A stretch of DNA of 64,000 bases from Catellatospora bangladeshensis (GTDB lineage Bacteria > Actinomycetota > Actinomycetes > Mycobacteriales > Micromonosporaceae): contig NZ_BONF01000032.1 in assembly GCF_016862575.1 (NCBI RefSeq), positions 1 to 64,000 of the forward strand, written 5' to 3'. A program made the translations under genes and the position numbers. Below the pieces are notes generated by a model. It had not been told where the DNA came from and made no database searches. It saw nothing but the letters and a program-made list of their open reading frames with translations. Within the stretch, counting starts at the first letter, position 1. Every line of letters begins with the position of its first letter. Of the stretch, positions 1-8,720 are shown piece by piece.

Positions 1-48
1 GGATACACCCATGTGCCGGGCAAGTCGGATGATCTAGGGGCGCGGGGG

Positions 49-2013
49 TCAGAGTTCGTGGGGGTCGAGCTGGATGCGGACGGGGTGGGCGGCCTTGCGG
101 AGGCTGCGGACACCGGCCGCGTCGTGGAGGGCCTTGGCCAGCGCGAGGCCGCCGCCGCGGGCGGTGCGCAGCAGCATGCGCTCCTCGTCCTCGCCGACCG
201 GCAGGGGGCCGAGCACCTGCACCCCGTCGGGCAGGCGCGCCACGTCGAGGAACTCGCTCACCGCCGCCGCCGGGCCGGTCAGCGACGCCAGCCGCGCGGC
301 GGGCGGGAAGCCCAGCTCGCGGCGCTCGCCCAGCTCCCGCTCGGCCAGCCAGGCCGGGTCCCAGCGCACCAGCGCCTGCACCGTGGCCAGCCCGCCGTCG
401 GCGACCACCACCACCTTGCCGCCCCGCTCCCCCGGCCGGGCCAGCGCCGCCGCGTTGAACCAGCGCCGCGCGGCCTCCTCGGTGGCCCGCAGATCGGCCC
501 GGGTCAGCAGCGCCCACGAGTCCAGCAGCAGGACCGCGCCGTAGCCGCCCTCCGCCACCGGCTCCGCGCCCGGCGTGGACAGCACCAGGGCCGCCTCCGC
601 GGGCACCGTGGCCAGCACCGCGTCCTTGCCCGAGGTGCGCACCGGCACTCCCGGCAGGGCCCGGCCCAGCTCCTCCGCGGTACGCCGGACGCCCGTCACC
701 GCCGCGCGCAGCCGCCTGCCGCCGCAGGCCGGGCAGGTCCAGCCCGCGGCGGGCCGGGCGCACCAGCGGCACGCCGCCACGCTGCCCGAGCCGCCCAGCG
801 CCAGCGGCCCGGAGCAGCGTGTGCACCGGGCGCGCTCGCGGCAGTCCTGGCAGGAGACCGCCGGCACGTACCCCCGCCGGGGCACCTGGACCAGCACCGG
901 CGCGTTCGCGGCCAGCGCCTCCCGCGCCGCCTGCCAGGCCACGCTGGGCAGCCGGGCCGACGCCGCCGCCGGGTCCCGGGCCAGCTGGCTGTCGTCGGCG
1001 GGCAGCACCGCGGGCGCGGCCCGGCGCACCTGGTCCCGGTGCGCCGCCACCTCCTTGGCCCAGCCGGTGGCCAGCAGCAGCTGCGCCTCCGCCGTGCGCG
1101 CGAAGCCGCCCACCAGCACCGCCGCACCCGTCTGCTGGGCGCGGGTCAGCAGGATCTGCCGGACGTGCGGGTACGGCGAGCGCGGCTCGGCGTGCAGGTC
1201 GTCGCCGTCGTCCCAGAGCGCGACCAGGCCCAGCTCCGCCACCGGCGCCAGCGCCGCCGAGCGGGTGCCGACCACGGCCGCCGCCTGCCCGCGCCGGGCG
1301 CGCAGGAAGCGCCGGTAGCGCTCGCTCGGGCCGAGCGCCGCCGAAAGCGCGACGTGCCGGTCCGGGCCGAGCAGCGCGGTCAGGGCCGCGTCCAGGCGCT
1401 CCAGGTCCCGCGCGTCAGCCACGACCACCACCGCGCCCCGGCCGCTGTGCAGCGTCGCGGCCACGGCCTCCGCGATCCGGGCGGGCCACTGCTCCCCGGG
1501 CAGCGCCGACCAGACCGCCCGTGGTGAGCGCCCTTCGGCCAGCGCGCGCAGGAACGGCTCGCCCGCAGGGTAGCGGCGCCAGCCGTCGGACGGCGGCGCG
1601 TCCGGCACGCCGTCTGGGGAGGGCACGCCCGGTTCGGCCTCCACCTTCGCCTGGCGAGGCGGCACGGCCAGGCGCAGCACGTCGGCGAGGCTGCCCGCGT
1701 ACCGGTCGGCGACCTCGCGGGCCGCGCGCACCACCTGCGGGTCGAGCACCGGCTCGGCCGAGACGACCTTCTCCAGCCAGGCGAGCCTGCCCTCGTGCGC
1801 GGTCTCCTCGACCCGTTCGAGCAGCCAGCCGTCGACGAGCTGGCCGCTGAAGCGGACCTTGACCCGGGTGCCGGGGCGGGCCTTGCCGTCGAGGTCGGCC
1901 GGCACCCGGTAGTCGAAGGTGCGGTCCAGGTGGGGCAACGGCACGTCCACGCAGACCCGCGCGACGGCCAGGCTCCCGGCCGGCTCCCGGTCCTGCTTCG
2001 CACGCGCTGTCAC
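49..2013 (-). CDS. priA: Primosomal protein PriA-like (N'), probably helicase-inactive
   Basis: 654 residues, GTG start. PriA loads the replisome at stalled forks. The N-terminal DNA-binding domain (about 15-110, with VPLPHLDRTFDYRVP) and the zinc region (about 390-435, eight Cys in CxxC-type pairs such as CQDCRERARCTRC) are clear. The helicase core is degraded. No GxxGxGKT Walker A is visible where expected (about 170-200), and the DEEH position reads WDDGDD. This matches the known actinobacterial PriA pattern, in which the fold is kept and the ATPase motifs are lost. It follows metK on the same strand, with 141 bp and a palindromic repeat between them. Bases 1-48 after the stop hold nothing recognised. 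Confidence 0.9.
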   Translation of the reverse strand: MTARAKQDREPAGSLAVARVCVDVPLPHLDRTFDYRVPADLDGKARPGTRVKVRFSGQLVDGWLLERVEETAHEGRLAWLEKVVSAEPVLDPQVVRAAREVADRYAGSLADVLRLAVPPRQAKVEAEPGVPSPDGVPDAPPSDGWRRYPAGEPFLRALAEGRSPRAVWSALPGEQWPARIAEAVAATLHSGRGAVVVVADARDLERLDAALTALLGPDRHVALSAALGPSERYRRFLRARRGQAAAVVGTRSAALAPVAELGLVALWDDGDDLHAEPRSPYPHVRQILLTRAQQTGAAVLVGGFARTAEAQLLLATGWAKEVAAHRDQVRRAAPAVLPADDSQLARDPAAASARLPSVAWQAAREALAANAPVLVQVPRRGYVPAVSCQDCRERARCTRCSGPLALGGSGSVAACRWCARPAAGWTCPACGGRRLRAAVTGVRRTAEELGRALPGVPVRTSGKDAVLATVPAEAALVLSTPGAEPVAEGGYGAVLLLDSWALLTRADLRATEEAARRWFNAAALARPGERGGKVVVVADGGLATVQALVRWDPAWLAERELGERRELGFPPAARLASLTGPAAAVSEFLDVARLPDGVQVLGPLPVGEDEERMLLRTARGGGLALAKALHDAAGVRSLRKAAHPVRIQLDPHEL

Positions 2014-2095
2014 GCCAAGAGTCTTAGCAGAGCGGTCCGACGCCGCCGTCGCCCACCGGTCCCGCCGCGCGGGATCCGCCGCGGTCGGACGTCAA

Positions 2096-2139
2096 GAAGG
2101 GCACCTTCTACATCGCAAAGCGATAAGAAGGTGCCCTTC
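2096..2139. repeat. Interspersed palindrome, family 1 (copy near metK)
   Basis: Near-perfect inverted repeat between metK (stop at 2155) and priA. The arms are GAAGGGCACCTTCT plus ATCGC, with an AAA loop and one small bulge. A second copy with the same outer arms lies at 8664-8707 before bioA. It could fold as a terminator for metK, but the sequence-level conservation of the arms between distant sites marks it as a repeat family and not an ordinary terminator. Confidence 0.8.
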
Positions 2140-2154
2140 CTTTCAGGCCGGGGG

Positions 2155-3345
2155 TCAGCCGATGGCGGACTTGAGGTCGGCGACGCGGTCGGTGCGCTCC
2201 CAGGTCAGGTCGGGCAGCTCGCGGCCGAAGTGACCGTACGCCGCGGTCTGCTGGTAGATCGGGCGCAGCAGGTCCAGGTCGCGGATGATGGCCGCGGGGC
2301 GCAGGTCGAAGACCTCGTTGATGGCCTTCTCGATGCGCTCGACAGGGTAGTTCTCCGTGCCGAAGGTCTCCACGAACAGGCTGACCGGCTTCGCCTTGCC
2401 GATGGCGTACGCCACCTGCACCTCGCAGCGCTCGGCGAGCCCGGCCGCGACGACGTTCTTGGCGACCCAGCGCATGGCGTACGCCGCCGAGCGGTCGACC
2501 TTCGACGGGTCCTTGCCGGAGAACGCGCCGCCGCCGTGGCGGGCGTAGCCGCCGTAGGTGTCGACGATGATCTTGCGGCCGGTGAGGCCGGCGTCGCCCA
2601 TCGGGCCGCCGATCTCGAAGCGGCCGGTCGGGTTGACCAGCAGCCGGTAGCCCTCGGTGTCCAGGCCGAGGCCGTCCAGCTCGGGCGCGATGACGTGCTC
2701 GCGCACGTCCGGCGTGAGCAGCGACTCCAGCGAGATGTCGGGCGCGTGCTGGGAGGAGACGACCACGGTGTCGAGGCGGACCGGCTTGAAGCCGTCGTAC
2801 TCGATGGTGACCTGGGTCTTGCCGTCGGGGCGCAGGTACGGGATGGCGCCGTCCTTGCGGGCCGCGGTAAGGCGGCGGGCCAGGCGGTGCGCGAGCGCGA
2901 TCGGCAGCGGCATCAGCTCGGGCGTCTCCGAGCAGGCGAAGCCGAACATCATGCCCTGGTCGCCGGCGCCCTGCGCGTCGAGGCCGTCGGCGCCCTCGCC
3001 GGAGCGCTGCTCCAGCGCACTGTCCACGCCCTGGGCGATGTCGGGCGACTGCGAGCCGATGGACACGCTGACGCCGCAGGAGGCGCCGTCGAAGCCCTTC
3101 TTGGAGGAGTCGTAGCCGATCGACAGGATCGTGTTGCGCACGATCTCCGGGATGTCGGCGTACGCGGAGGTCGTGACCTCGCCCGCCACGTGCACCTGGC
3201 CCGTGGTGATCAGCGTCTCGACCGCGACGCGGCTGCGCGGGTCCTGACGGAGCAGCGCGTCCAGGATGCCGTCGCTGATCTGGTCAGCGATCTTGTCCGG
3301 GTGACCCTCGGTGACCGACTCCGAGGTGAACAGGCGACGTGCCAC
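2155..3345 (-). CDS. metK: S-adenosylmethionine synthetase
   Basis: Makes S-adenosylmethionine from methionine and ATP; cytosolic, tetrameric in the family. 396 residues from a GTG at 3345. I chose this start because GGGAGA lies 6 bases upstream and the protein then begins [18 protein letters not shown], as in the family; the frame stays open 19 codons further. Visible signatures are [12 protein letters not shown] near the N-terminus, [12 protein letters not shown] (about 115-130) and [16 protein letters not shown] (about 260-275). All three family domains are present at normal length. The 135 bp to coaBC show no SAM riboswitch that I recognise. Confidence 0.97.
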   Translation of the reverse strand: MARRLFTSESVTEGHPDKIADQISDGILDALLRQDPRSRVAVETLITTGQVHVAGEVTTSAYADIPEIVRNTILSIGYDSSKKGFDGASCGVSVSIGSQSPDIAQGVDSALEQRSGEGADGLDAQGAGDQGMMFGFACSETPELMPLPIALAHRLARRLTAARKDGAIPYLRPDGKTQVTIEYDGFKPVRLDTVVVSSQHAPDISLESLLTPDVREHVIAPELDGLGLDTEGYRLLVNPTGRFEIGGPMGDAGLTGRKIIVDTYGGYARHGGGAFSGKDPSKVDRSAAYAMRWVAKNVVAAGLAERCEVQVAYAIGKAKPVSLFVETFGTENYPVERIEKAINEVFDLRPAAIIRDLDLLRPIYQQTAAYGHFGRELPDLTWERTDRVADLKSAIG

Positions 3346-3480
3346 TCGATTTCTCCCATACAGCGACTTGGATGACGATGAATGGACGGTACGGCCCACC
3401 ACCGCCTTGGCGAAAGTCTAGTCAGAAAGTAGGTCTTGCCGCCGCAGGCCCGGCCGGATGTCCGCTGGACGGGACGGTGA

Positions 3481-4674
3481 TCACAGCAGCGCGACGACCT
3501 GGTCCCAGACCGCGTCGGCGAGCTCGTCCTTGCTCTGCGGGCCGAGCTCGCGCGCCGAGCCGTCCGCGCCGAGCACCACCGCCTCGTTGCGGTCGGACCC
3601 GAAGACCTTGTCCTCGCCCACCTCGTTGACCACGATCAGGTCGGCCCGCTTGCGCACCAGCTTGCCGCGGGCATGCTCCAGCGCGTCATGGGTCTCCGCG
3701 GCGAACGCCACCAGCACCTGCCCCGGCCGCTTGGCCGCGCCCAGCTCGGCGGCGATGTCCGGGTTCGTGGTCAGCTCGATGACCGGGGTCGCGCCGTCGT
3801 CGGTCTTCTTGATCTTCTGGGTGGCGTACGCGGCCGGGCGGAAGTCGGCCGGGGCGGCCGCCATGATCACGGCGTCGGCCTCCTTCGCCGCGCCGACGAC
3901 GGCGTCCCGCAGCTCGGCCGTGGTGCCGACCCGGATCAGGTCCGCCCCGGCGGGCGTGGGCAGCGACACGTTCGCGGCGACCAGGGTCACCCGGGCGCCG
4001 CGGGCCAGCGCGGTGCGCGCGAAGGCGTACCCCTGCTTGCCGGAGGAGCGGTTGCCCAGGAAGCGCACCGGGTCGAGCGGCTCGCGGGTGCCCCCGGCGG
4101 TGACCACCACGTGGCGGCCGGCCAGGTCGGCGACCGGGCTGACGCCGCGCGCCAGCACCCGCAGCGCGATCTCGAAGATCTGCTCCGGGTCGGGCAGGCG
4201 GCCCTTGCCGGTGTCCTTGCCGGTGAGCCGGCCGACCGCGGGCTCGATCACCAGCGCGCCGCGGCGGCGCAGCGTCGCCACGTTGTCGGCGGTGGCCGGG
4301 TGCTCCCACATCTCGGTATGCATGGCCGGCGCGAACACGACCGGGCAGCGGGCGGTGAGCAGCGTGTTGGTCAGCAGGTCGTCGGCCATGCCGTGGGCGG
4401 CCTTGGCCAGCAGGTCCGCGGTGGCGGGCACGACCAGCACCAGGTCGGCGGTCTGCCCGAGCTTGACGTGCGGGACCTGCGGCACGTCGGACCACACCTC
4501 GGTGGCGGCCGGCTGCCCGGAAAGCGCCTCCCAGGTGGGTGCGCCCACGAAGCGCAGCGCGGACGCCGTGGGCACCACGCGCACCGAGTGGCCGGACTCG
4601 GTGAGCAGCCGCAGCAGCTCGCAGGCCTTGTAGGCGGCGATGCCGCCGCCTACCCCCAGTACGACGCGGGCCAT
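3481..4674 (-). CDS. coaBC: Bifunctional phosphopantothenoylcysteine decarboxylase / phosphopantothenate-cysteine ligase
   Basis: Two consecutive steps of coenzyme A synthesis. It joins cysteine to 4'-phosphopantothenate (CoaB, C-terminal) and decarboxylates the product with FMN (CoaC, N-terminal). 397 residues, ATG start. The flavoprotein half opens GVGGGIAAYKACELLR and has the FAPAMHTEMW substrate loop (about 130). The ligase half (from about 185) has NRSSGKQGYAFA and the lysine-containing KKTDDGATPVIELTTNPDI stretch. It lies 11 bp downstream of rpoZ in the gmk-rpoZ-coaBC-metK order conserved in actinobacteria. Confidence 0.96.
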   Translation of the reverse strand: MARVVLGVGGGIAAYKACELLRLLTESGHSVRVVPTASALRFVGAPTWEALSGQPAATEVWSDVPQVPHVKLGQTADLVLVVPATADLLAKAAHGMADDLLTNTLLTARCPVVFAPAMHTEMWEHPATADNVATLRRRGALVIEPAVGRLTGKDTGKGRLPDPEQIFEIALRVLARGVSPVADLAGRHVVVTAGGTREPLDPVRFLGNRSSGKQGYAFARTALARGARVTLVAANVSLPTPAGADLIRVGTTAELRDAVVGAAKEADAVIMAAAPADFRPAAYATQKIKKTDDGATPVIELTTNPDIAAELGAAKRPGQVLVAFAAETHDALEHARGKLVRKRADLIVVNEVGEDKVFGSDRNEAVVLGADGSARELGPQSKDELADAVWDQVVALL

Positions 4675-4685
4675 GTCGGGAAGGC

Positions 4686-4952
4686 TCAGGCCTCGTTGGT
4701 CGGCTCGGCGGTGAGCAGCCCGGCGTTGATCTCGCGCATGGAGATGGACAGCGCCTTCTCCTGCGGCGTGGTCTCCACCAGCGGGCCGACGTACTCCAGC
4801 AGGCCCTCGCCGAGCTGGCTGTAGTAGGCGTTGATCTGCCGGGCACGCTTGGCCGCGAAGATCACCAGCGCGTACTTCGACGAGGTCTTCTCCAGCAGCT
4901 CGTCGATCGGCGGGTTGGTGATGCCTTCGGGTTGGGCGACGGTTCCAGCCAC
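4686..4952 (-). CDS. rpoZ: RNA polymerase omega subunit
   Basis: 88 residues, GTG start. Small subunit that stabilises beta' in RNA polymerase. It has the family opening [20 protein letters not shown] followed by the helix with [12 protein letters not shown], and a short acidic tail. It sits between gmk (35 bp upstream) and coaBC (11 bp downstream), the usual actinobacterial position. Confidence 0.95.
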   Translation of the reverse strand: MAGTVAQPEGITNPPIDELLEKTSSKYALVIFAAKRARQINAYYSQLGEGLLEYVGPLVETTPQEKALSISMREINAGLLTAEPTNEA

Positions 4953-4987
4953 GTGTCCAGTCCTTGTCTAAGAGAGTGTGCGTGCGC

Positions 4988-5608
4988 TCAGATATGCGGG
5001 CGTGCGGCGGCGAGCGCAGGCGAACCGAGCAATCCTACCAACTCGTCCGCAGCGCGCTCGAGGTAGTCGTTCACGACAGTCACGTCGAACTCGGACTCGG
5101 CGGCCAGTTCCTCGTCGGCGTGGGCCAGCCGGCGGCGGATGGTGTCCGGGTCCTCGGTGCCGCGGCCGATGAGCCGGCGGCGCAGCTCCTCGCGGCTGGG
5201 CGGGGCCAGGAAGACCAGCTGCGAGTCCGGCATGGCCTGGCGGACCTGGCGGGCGCCCTGCAGGTCGATCTTCAGCAGCGCCGGGATGCCCACGGCGAGG
5301 CGGCCCTCCACCGCGGCGCGCGGGGTGCCGTAGAGGTTGCCCGCGAACTCGGCCCACTCCAGCAGCATGCCGCCGTCGACGAGGCGCTCGAACTCGGTGC
5401 GGTTGACGAACGTGTAGTGCTTGCCATCGATCTCGTAGTCGCGCTTCTTGCGGGTGGTGACCGAGACGGAAAGCCATACCCAGGGAGAACGCTTGCGGAT
5501 CACCTCGATGACGGCATCCTTGCCGACACCTGAGGGACCGGAGAGCACGGTGAGGCGGGCGGGCGCGGCCGCTCTGGCGGCGAGCGGTACGTCGTCTTCC
5601 ATTCTCAA
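4988..5608 (-). CDS. gmk: Guanylate kinase
   Basis: Phosphorylates GMP to GDP with ATP. 206 residues from a TTG at 5608, or 204 from the ATG at 5602. A GGG 6 bases before the TTG slightly favours the longer form, but the choice is open. The P-loop is GPSGVGKD (about 24-31). The GMP-binding region has [16 protein letters not shown] and [12 protein letters not shown], and the lid ends with [12 protein letters not shown]. First gene of the gmk-rpoZ-coaBC-metK run. The upstream gap holds a strong hairpin that probably ends mihF transcription. Confidence 0.96.
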   Translation of the reverse strand: MRMEDDVPLAARAAAPARLTVLSGPSGVGKDAVIEVIRKRSPWVWLSVSVTTRKKRDYEIDGKHYTFVNRTEFERLVDGGMLLEWAEFAGNLYGTPRAAVEGRLAVGIPALLKIDLQGARQVRQAMPDSQLVFLAPPSREELRRRLIGRGTEDPDTIRRRLAHADEELAAESEFDVTVVNDYLERAADELVGLLGSPALAAARPHI

Positions 5609-5984
5609 GTTCTACCCAATCGGGAAGCGGAGGTGGCAGCCGGGCCCCTGTTTGCGCACTACGTCACCAAGACTTAACAGGGGGTTCCGGCCCGGATGGG
5701 GTGTTCCTGCCCTCAGAAACGAACCAGCGGCGCCGTCGTTTCGACGGCGCCGCTGGGCGACGATCTGCGGAGCGGGCCTCTCACCCGTTGGCGTGAGTCT
5801 CACTCACGCCGGGTGCACGACCCGATCCGGTGGGCATGCGGTGGAGCCTCGGCACACCGCCGCCCGTTCGCCGCGGACGTTGCCGCCCGCGGCGCGGAAC
5901 GTGGCGAGTACCTTGGCGCGCCGCGATAGTGGCGGCGCGCCGGGACGAGCCATGTTCCGGGGAGTGCTGACGATCCGGGCCTGA
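5609..5984. other. Non-coding gap between mihF and gmk
   Basis: 376 bp without a convincing gene. Open frames here lack family resemblance and plausible starts. The only clear structure is the 15-bp hairpin at 5724-5756. The rest should hold the gmk promoter and the mihF 3' untranslated region. I could not place a promoter with confidence. Confidence 0.6.
5724..5756 (-). terminator. Hairpin terminator, probably of mihF
   Basis: Perfect 15-bp stem (CCAGCGGCGCCGTCG) with a TTT loop, about 230 bp beyond the mihF stop and before gmk. There is no T-tract, as is usual for GC-rich actinobacterial terminators. The stem is symmetric, so the strand assignment rests on gene order. Confidence 0.6.
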
Positions 5985-6299
5985 TCAGGCCGCGAACTCG
6001 GCCAGCAGCGCCTTGCGCTGCTGGTCGCCCAGCCCGCGCAGGCGGCGCGAGTCGGCGATCTTCAGCTTCTCCATGATCTGCGTGGCCCGGATCTTGCCGA
6101 TACCGGGGAGCGCCTGCAGCACGGCCGACACCTTCAGCTTGCCAACGACGTCGTCGGCCTCGGCGCGGTCGAGCACGGCGGCCAGGGTGGTCTTGCCCTG
6201 CTTGAGCTGCTCCTTGAGCTCAGCCCGAGCCTTGCGGACCTCCGCGGCCTTCTCCAGCGCGGCAGCGCGCTGCTCTGGGGTCAGTGACGGGAGCGGCAC
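5985..6299 (-). CDS. mihF: Actinobacterial integration host factor (mIHF)
   Basis: Nucleoid-associated DNA-bending protein of actinobacteria, unrelated in fold to HU-type IHF. 104 residues from a GTG at 6299 with GAGGAG five bases upstream. The N-terminal helix is basic (ALEKAAEVRKARAELKEQL). The C-terminal half carries the H2TH-like DNA-binding core with LPGIGKIRATQIMEKLKI, the hallmark of the family. It lies between pyrF and gmk as in other actinobacteria. The 212 bp upstream hold short imperfect inverted repeats but no gene. Confidence 0.95.
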   Translation of the reverse strand: MPLPSLTPEQRAAALEKAAEVRKARAELKEQLKQGKTTLAAVLDRAEADDVVGKLKVSAVLQALPGIGKIRATQIMEKLKIADSRRLRGLGDQQRKALLAEFAA

Positions 6300-6511
6300 C
6301 AGTTCTCCTCAGGTCCTCTTCCTCACGCCGGCGGGTTTGCCGACGTGTGGTGCACCGCCTTCCCCACCGCGGACGGTGGGTAACCTCGGCGCACCCGTTG
6401 CTGGTGAAACTCACGTGACTTGCGGGTCACGAGAGCAGATCAGCCCAGCGCGGGGAAACCTAGCGGTCAACGGCGTTTTCGGCAACGTCACCGCGCATGA
6501 TCACGAAAAGG

Positions 6512-7357
6512 TCACGACCGGCCCGGACGTCCCAATGCGTCCCGACAGGCATCGAGCGTCCGGGATGCCGCCGCGCGCAGTGACGTGGCATCGGGGCCCG
6601 CGCCGAGCACCTCGCGCGACGACGACGGCAGCACCGCGGCGAGGTTCCCGGGGAAGATCCGGCGAAGATCGTCCGCGGTCCCGCCCTGGGCGCCGAGGCC
6701 CGGAACGAGGATCGGGCCGTTGAGCGCCGACATGTCGTGACCGGTCTCGCCGATGGTCGCCCCGACCACGAGACCGAGGCTTCCGATCGGCTCGACACCC
6801 TTGTTGAGCTGGGAAATCTCGTCGATGATCGTTTGCGCGACGCTACGGCCGTCTATGCCCCGAGCGTGCTGCACGGACGGACCCTCCGGGTTGGACGTGA
6901 GCGCCAGAACGAAGACGCCTCCGCCGTGCTCAGCCGCCGTGTCGAACATCGGGGCGAGCGAGCCGAGCCCCAGGAACGGGCTCGCGGTGATCGCGTCCAC
7001 ATACATGGGTCTCGATGGGTTCAGGTACGCGTCGGCGTACGCGGCCGCCGTCGAACCGATGTCGCCGCGCTTCACGTCGAGAAGCACAAGGGCTCCGGCC
7101 TCGCGCAACTGTCGGATAGTTGACTCAAGAATCGCCGCTCCGCGAGCCCCGAACCGCTCGAAAAAGGCGGACTGCGGTTTGAAAACAGCCACCCGATCGG
7201 CCAGTGCCCCGACCACCGTGGCGCAGAACGACGCCACCCCGTCCGCGTCGTCGGACAGCCCCCACGCTCGCAACAGCGAGGCGTGCGGGTCGATCCCGAC
7301 GCACAGCGGCCCGCGCTCGTCCATCGCCCGCGCCAGACGCGCCCCGAACGGCTCCAT
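6512..7357 (-). CDS. pyrF: Orotidine 5'-phosphate decarboxylase
   Basis: Last step of UMP synthesis, decarboxylating OMP. 281 residues from the ATG at 7357, chosen because GAGGGAG precedes it by 5 bases and MEPFGARL matches actinobacterial PyrF starts. An in-frame ATG at 7375 overlaps the bioA stop as ATGA and could also be used. It is the longer PyrF type. LCVGIDPH and KPQSAFFERFG are near the N-terminus, LDVKRGDIGSTAAAYA holds the catalytic Asp/Lys region, and LVPGLGAQGGTADDL is the phosphate loop. Downstream of bioA, with probable translational coupling. Confidence 0.95.
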   Translation of the reverse strand: MEPFGARLARAMDERGPLCVGIDPHASLLRAWGLSDDADGVASFCATVVGALADRVAVFKPQSAFFERFGARGAAILESTIRQLREAGALVLLDVKRGDIGSTAAAYADAYLNPSRPMYVDAITASPFLGLGSLAPMFDTAAEHGGGVFVLALTSNPEGPSVQHARGIDGRSVAQTIIDEISQLNKGVEPIGSLGLVVGATIGETGHDMSALNGPILVPGLGAQGGTADDLRRIFPGNLAAVLPSSSREVLGAGPDATSLRAAASRTLDACRDALGRPGRS

Positions 7358-7371
7358 GAACACTCCCTCAC

Positions 7372-8646
7372 TCATCTCGTACACGCGGCGGCCGCCGCGC
7401 CCATCGCGCTCGTGATGGCCGCCACGTCCTCGTCGGAGCTGACGAACGGCGGCATCGTGTAGATCAGGTCCCGGAACGGGCGCAGCCACACGCCCGCCCC
7501 CGTCGCGGCGGCCGTCGCCGCCGCCATGTCGACCTCCCGGTCGAGCTGCACCACGCCGATCGCGCCCAGGACCCGCACGTCGGCGACCCCCGGCAGCTCC
7601 CGCAGCGGCGCCAGCCCCGCGCGCAGCAGGCCCTCGATGTGGCGTACGCGGGCCCGCCAGTCCCCCGCGAGCAGCAGCTCGATGCTGGCGCTCGCCACCG
7701 CGCAGGCCAGCGGGTTGCCCATGAACGTGGGCCCGTGCGCGAGCACCGGCACCGCGCCCTGCGAGATGCCCCGGGCCACCTCCGCCGTGCACAGCGCCGC
7801 CGCGAGTGTCAGATATCCGCCGGTCAGCGCCTTCCCGAGGCACATCACGTCCGGGGTCACCCCGGCGTGGTCGGCCGCGAACAGCTCGCCGGTGCGCCCG
7901 AAGCCGGTGGCGATCTCGTCGAACACCAGCAGCACGTCGTGCTCGTCGCACAGCTCGCGCAGCACCCGCAGGTAGCGCGGGTCGTGAAAGCGCATCCCCC
8001 CGGCGCCCTGCACCACCGGCTCGACGATGACCGCGGCCAGCTCGTGCGCGTGCGCCGCGAGGGCCTCCTTCAGCACGCTCACATAGGACTCGTCGTACTC
8101 GGCGGGCGGCACCGGCGCGAACACCTGCCGGGGCAGGACGTCGCCCCAGAGGCTGTGCATGCCGCCCTCCGGGTCGCACACGCTCATCGGATGGAACGTG
8201 TCCCCGTGGTATCCGCCGCGCCAGGTGGCCAGCCGCCGCTTGCCGGGCCGCCCCCGCGACACCTGGTACTGCAGGCACATCTTGACGGCGACCTCGACGC
8301 TCACCGAGCCCGAGTCGGCCAGGAACACGTGCTCCAGCCCGTCCGGCGTGATGTCCACCAGCGTCCTGGCCAGCCGCACCGCGGGCTCGTGGGTGAGCCC
8401 GCCGAACATGACGTGGCTCATCCGGCCGAGCTGGCCGGTCACCGCCGCGTCCAGCACCGGGTGCCGGTAGCCGTGGATCGCCGCCCACCAGCTCGACATC
8501 CCGTCGACCAGCTCGCGCCCGTCGGCCAGCCGCAGCCGCACCCCGCTCGCGCTCGCCACCACCAGCGGCTCCTGCCGCCCCGGCATCGGCCCGTAGGGGT
8601 GCCACACGTGCGCCCGGTCCAGCGCCAGCAGCTCGTCCTGCTCCAA
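7372..8646 (-). CDS. bioA: Adenosylmethionine-8-amino-7-oxononanoate aminotransferase
   Basis: PLP enzyme of biotin synthesis that uses S-adenosylmethionine as amino donor. 424 residues from a TTG at 8646, chosen because GGGAGGG lies 5 bases upstream and the protein then begins [20 protein letters not shown]. Visible landmarks are [13 protein letters not shown], the [13 protein letters not shown] aspartate, LGKALTGGY with the PLP lysine, [13 protein letters not shown], and [13 protein letters not shown] near the C-terminus. It is inserted between pyrD and pyrF in the pyrimidine operon, with no other biotin gene in the window. A palindromic repeat ends 5 bases before its Shine-Dalgarno. Confidence 0.93.
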   Translation of the reverse strand: MEQDELLALDRAHVWHPYGPMPGRQEPLVVASASGVRLRLADGRELVDGMSSWWAAIHGYRHPVLDAAVTGQLGRMSHVMFGGLTHEPAVRLARTLVDITPDGLEHVFLADSGSVSVEVAVKMCLQYQVSRGRPGKRRLATWRGGYHGDTFHPMSVCDPEGGMHSLWGDVLPRQVFAPVPPAEYDESYVSVLKEALAAHAHELAAVIVEPVVQGAGGMRFHDPRYLRVLRELCDEHDVLLVFDEIATGFGRTGELFAADHAGVTPDVMCLGKALTGGYLTLAAALCTAEVARGISQGAVPVLAHGPTFMGNPLACAVASASIELLLAGDWRARVRHIEGLLRAGLAPLRELPGVADVRVLGAIGVVQLDREVDMAAATAAATGAGVWLRPFRDLIYTMPPFVSSDEDVAAITSAMGAAAAACTR

Positions 8647-8663
8647 AAGGTCCCTCCCGAAAG

Positions 8664-8707
8664 GAAGGGCACCTTCACAACGCTCCGCGTTGTAGAAGGT
8701 GCCCTTC
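8664..8707. repeat. Interspersed palindrome, family 1 (copy before bioA)
   Basis: Arms GAAGGGCACCTTC plus ACAACGC fold back on each other around a TCC loop with a single-base bulge. It is the second copy of the element at 2096-2139. It lies between the pyrD stop (8721) and the bioA Shine-Dalgarno (8652-8658). It could stop pyrD read-through or influence bioA translation; neither is shown by sequence alone. Confidence 0.8.
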
Positions 8708-8720
8708 TTAACCTCGTCTG

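Noticed and set aside
3346-3480. Possible SAM riboswitch before metK
   Set aside because: The leader lacks the conserved SAM-I or SAM-IV core sequences I know, and it is short.
5448-5984. Plus-strand frame in the gmk-mihF gap
   Set aside because: Begins inside gmk antisense, no family resemblance, and runs through the hairpin.
6512-8605. Apparent 697-residue pyrF frame
   Set aside because: The upstream part is a shadow of bioA; PyrF starts at 7357 or 7375.
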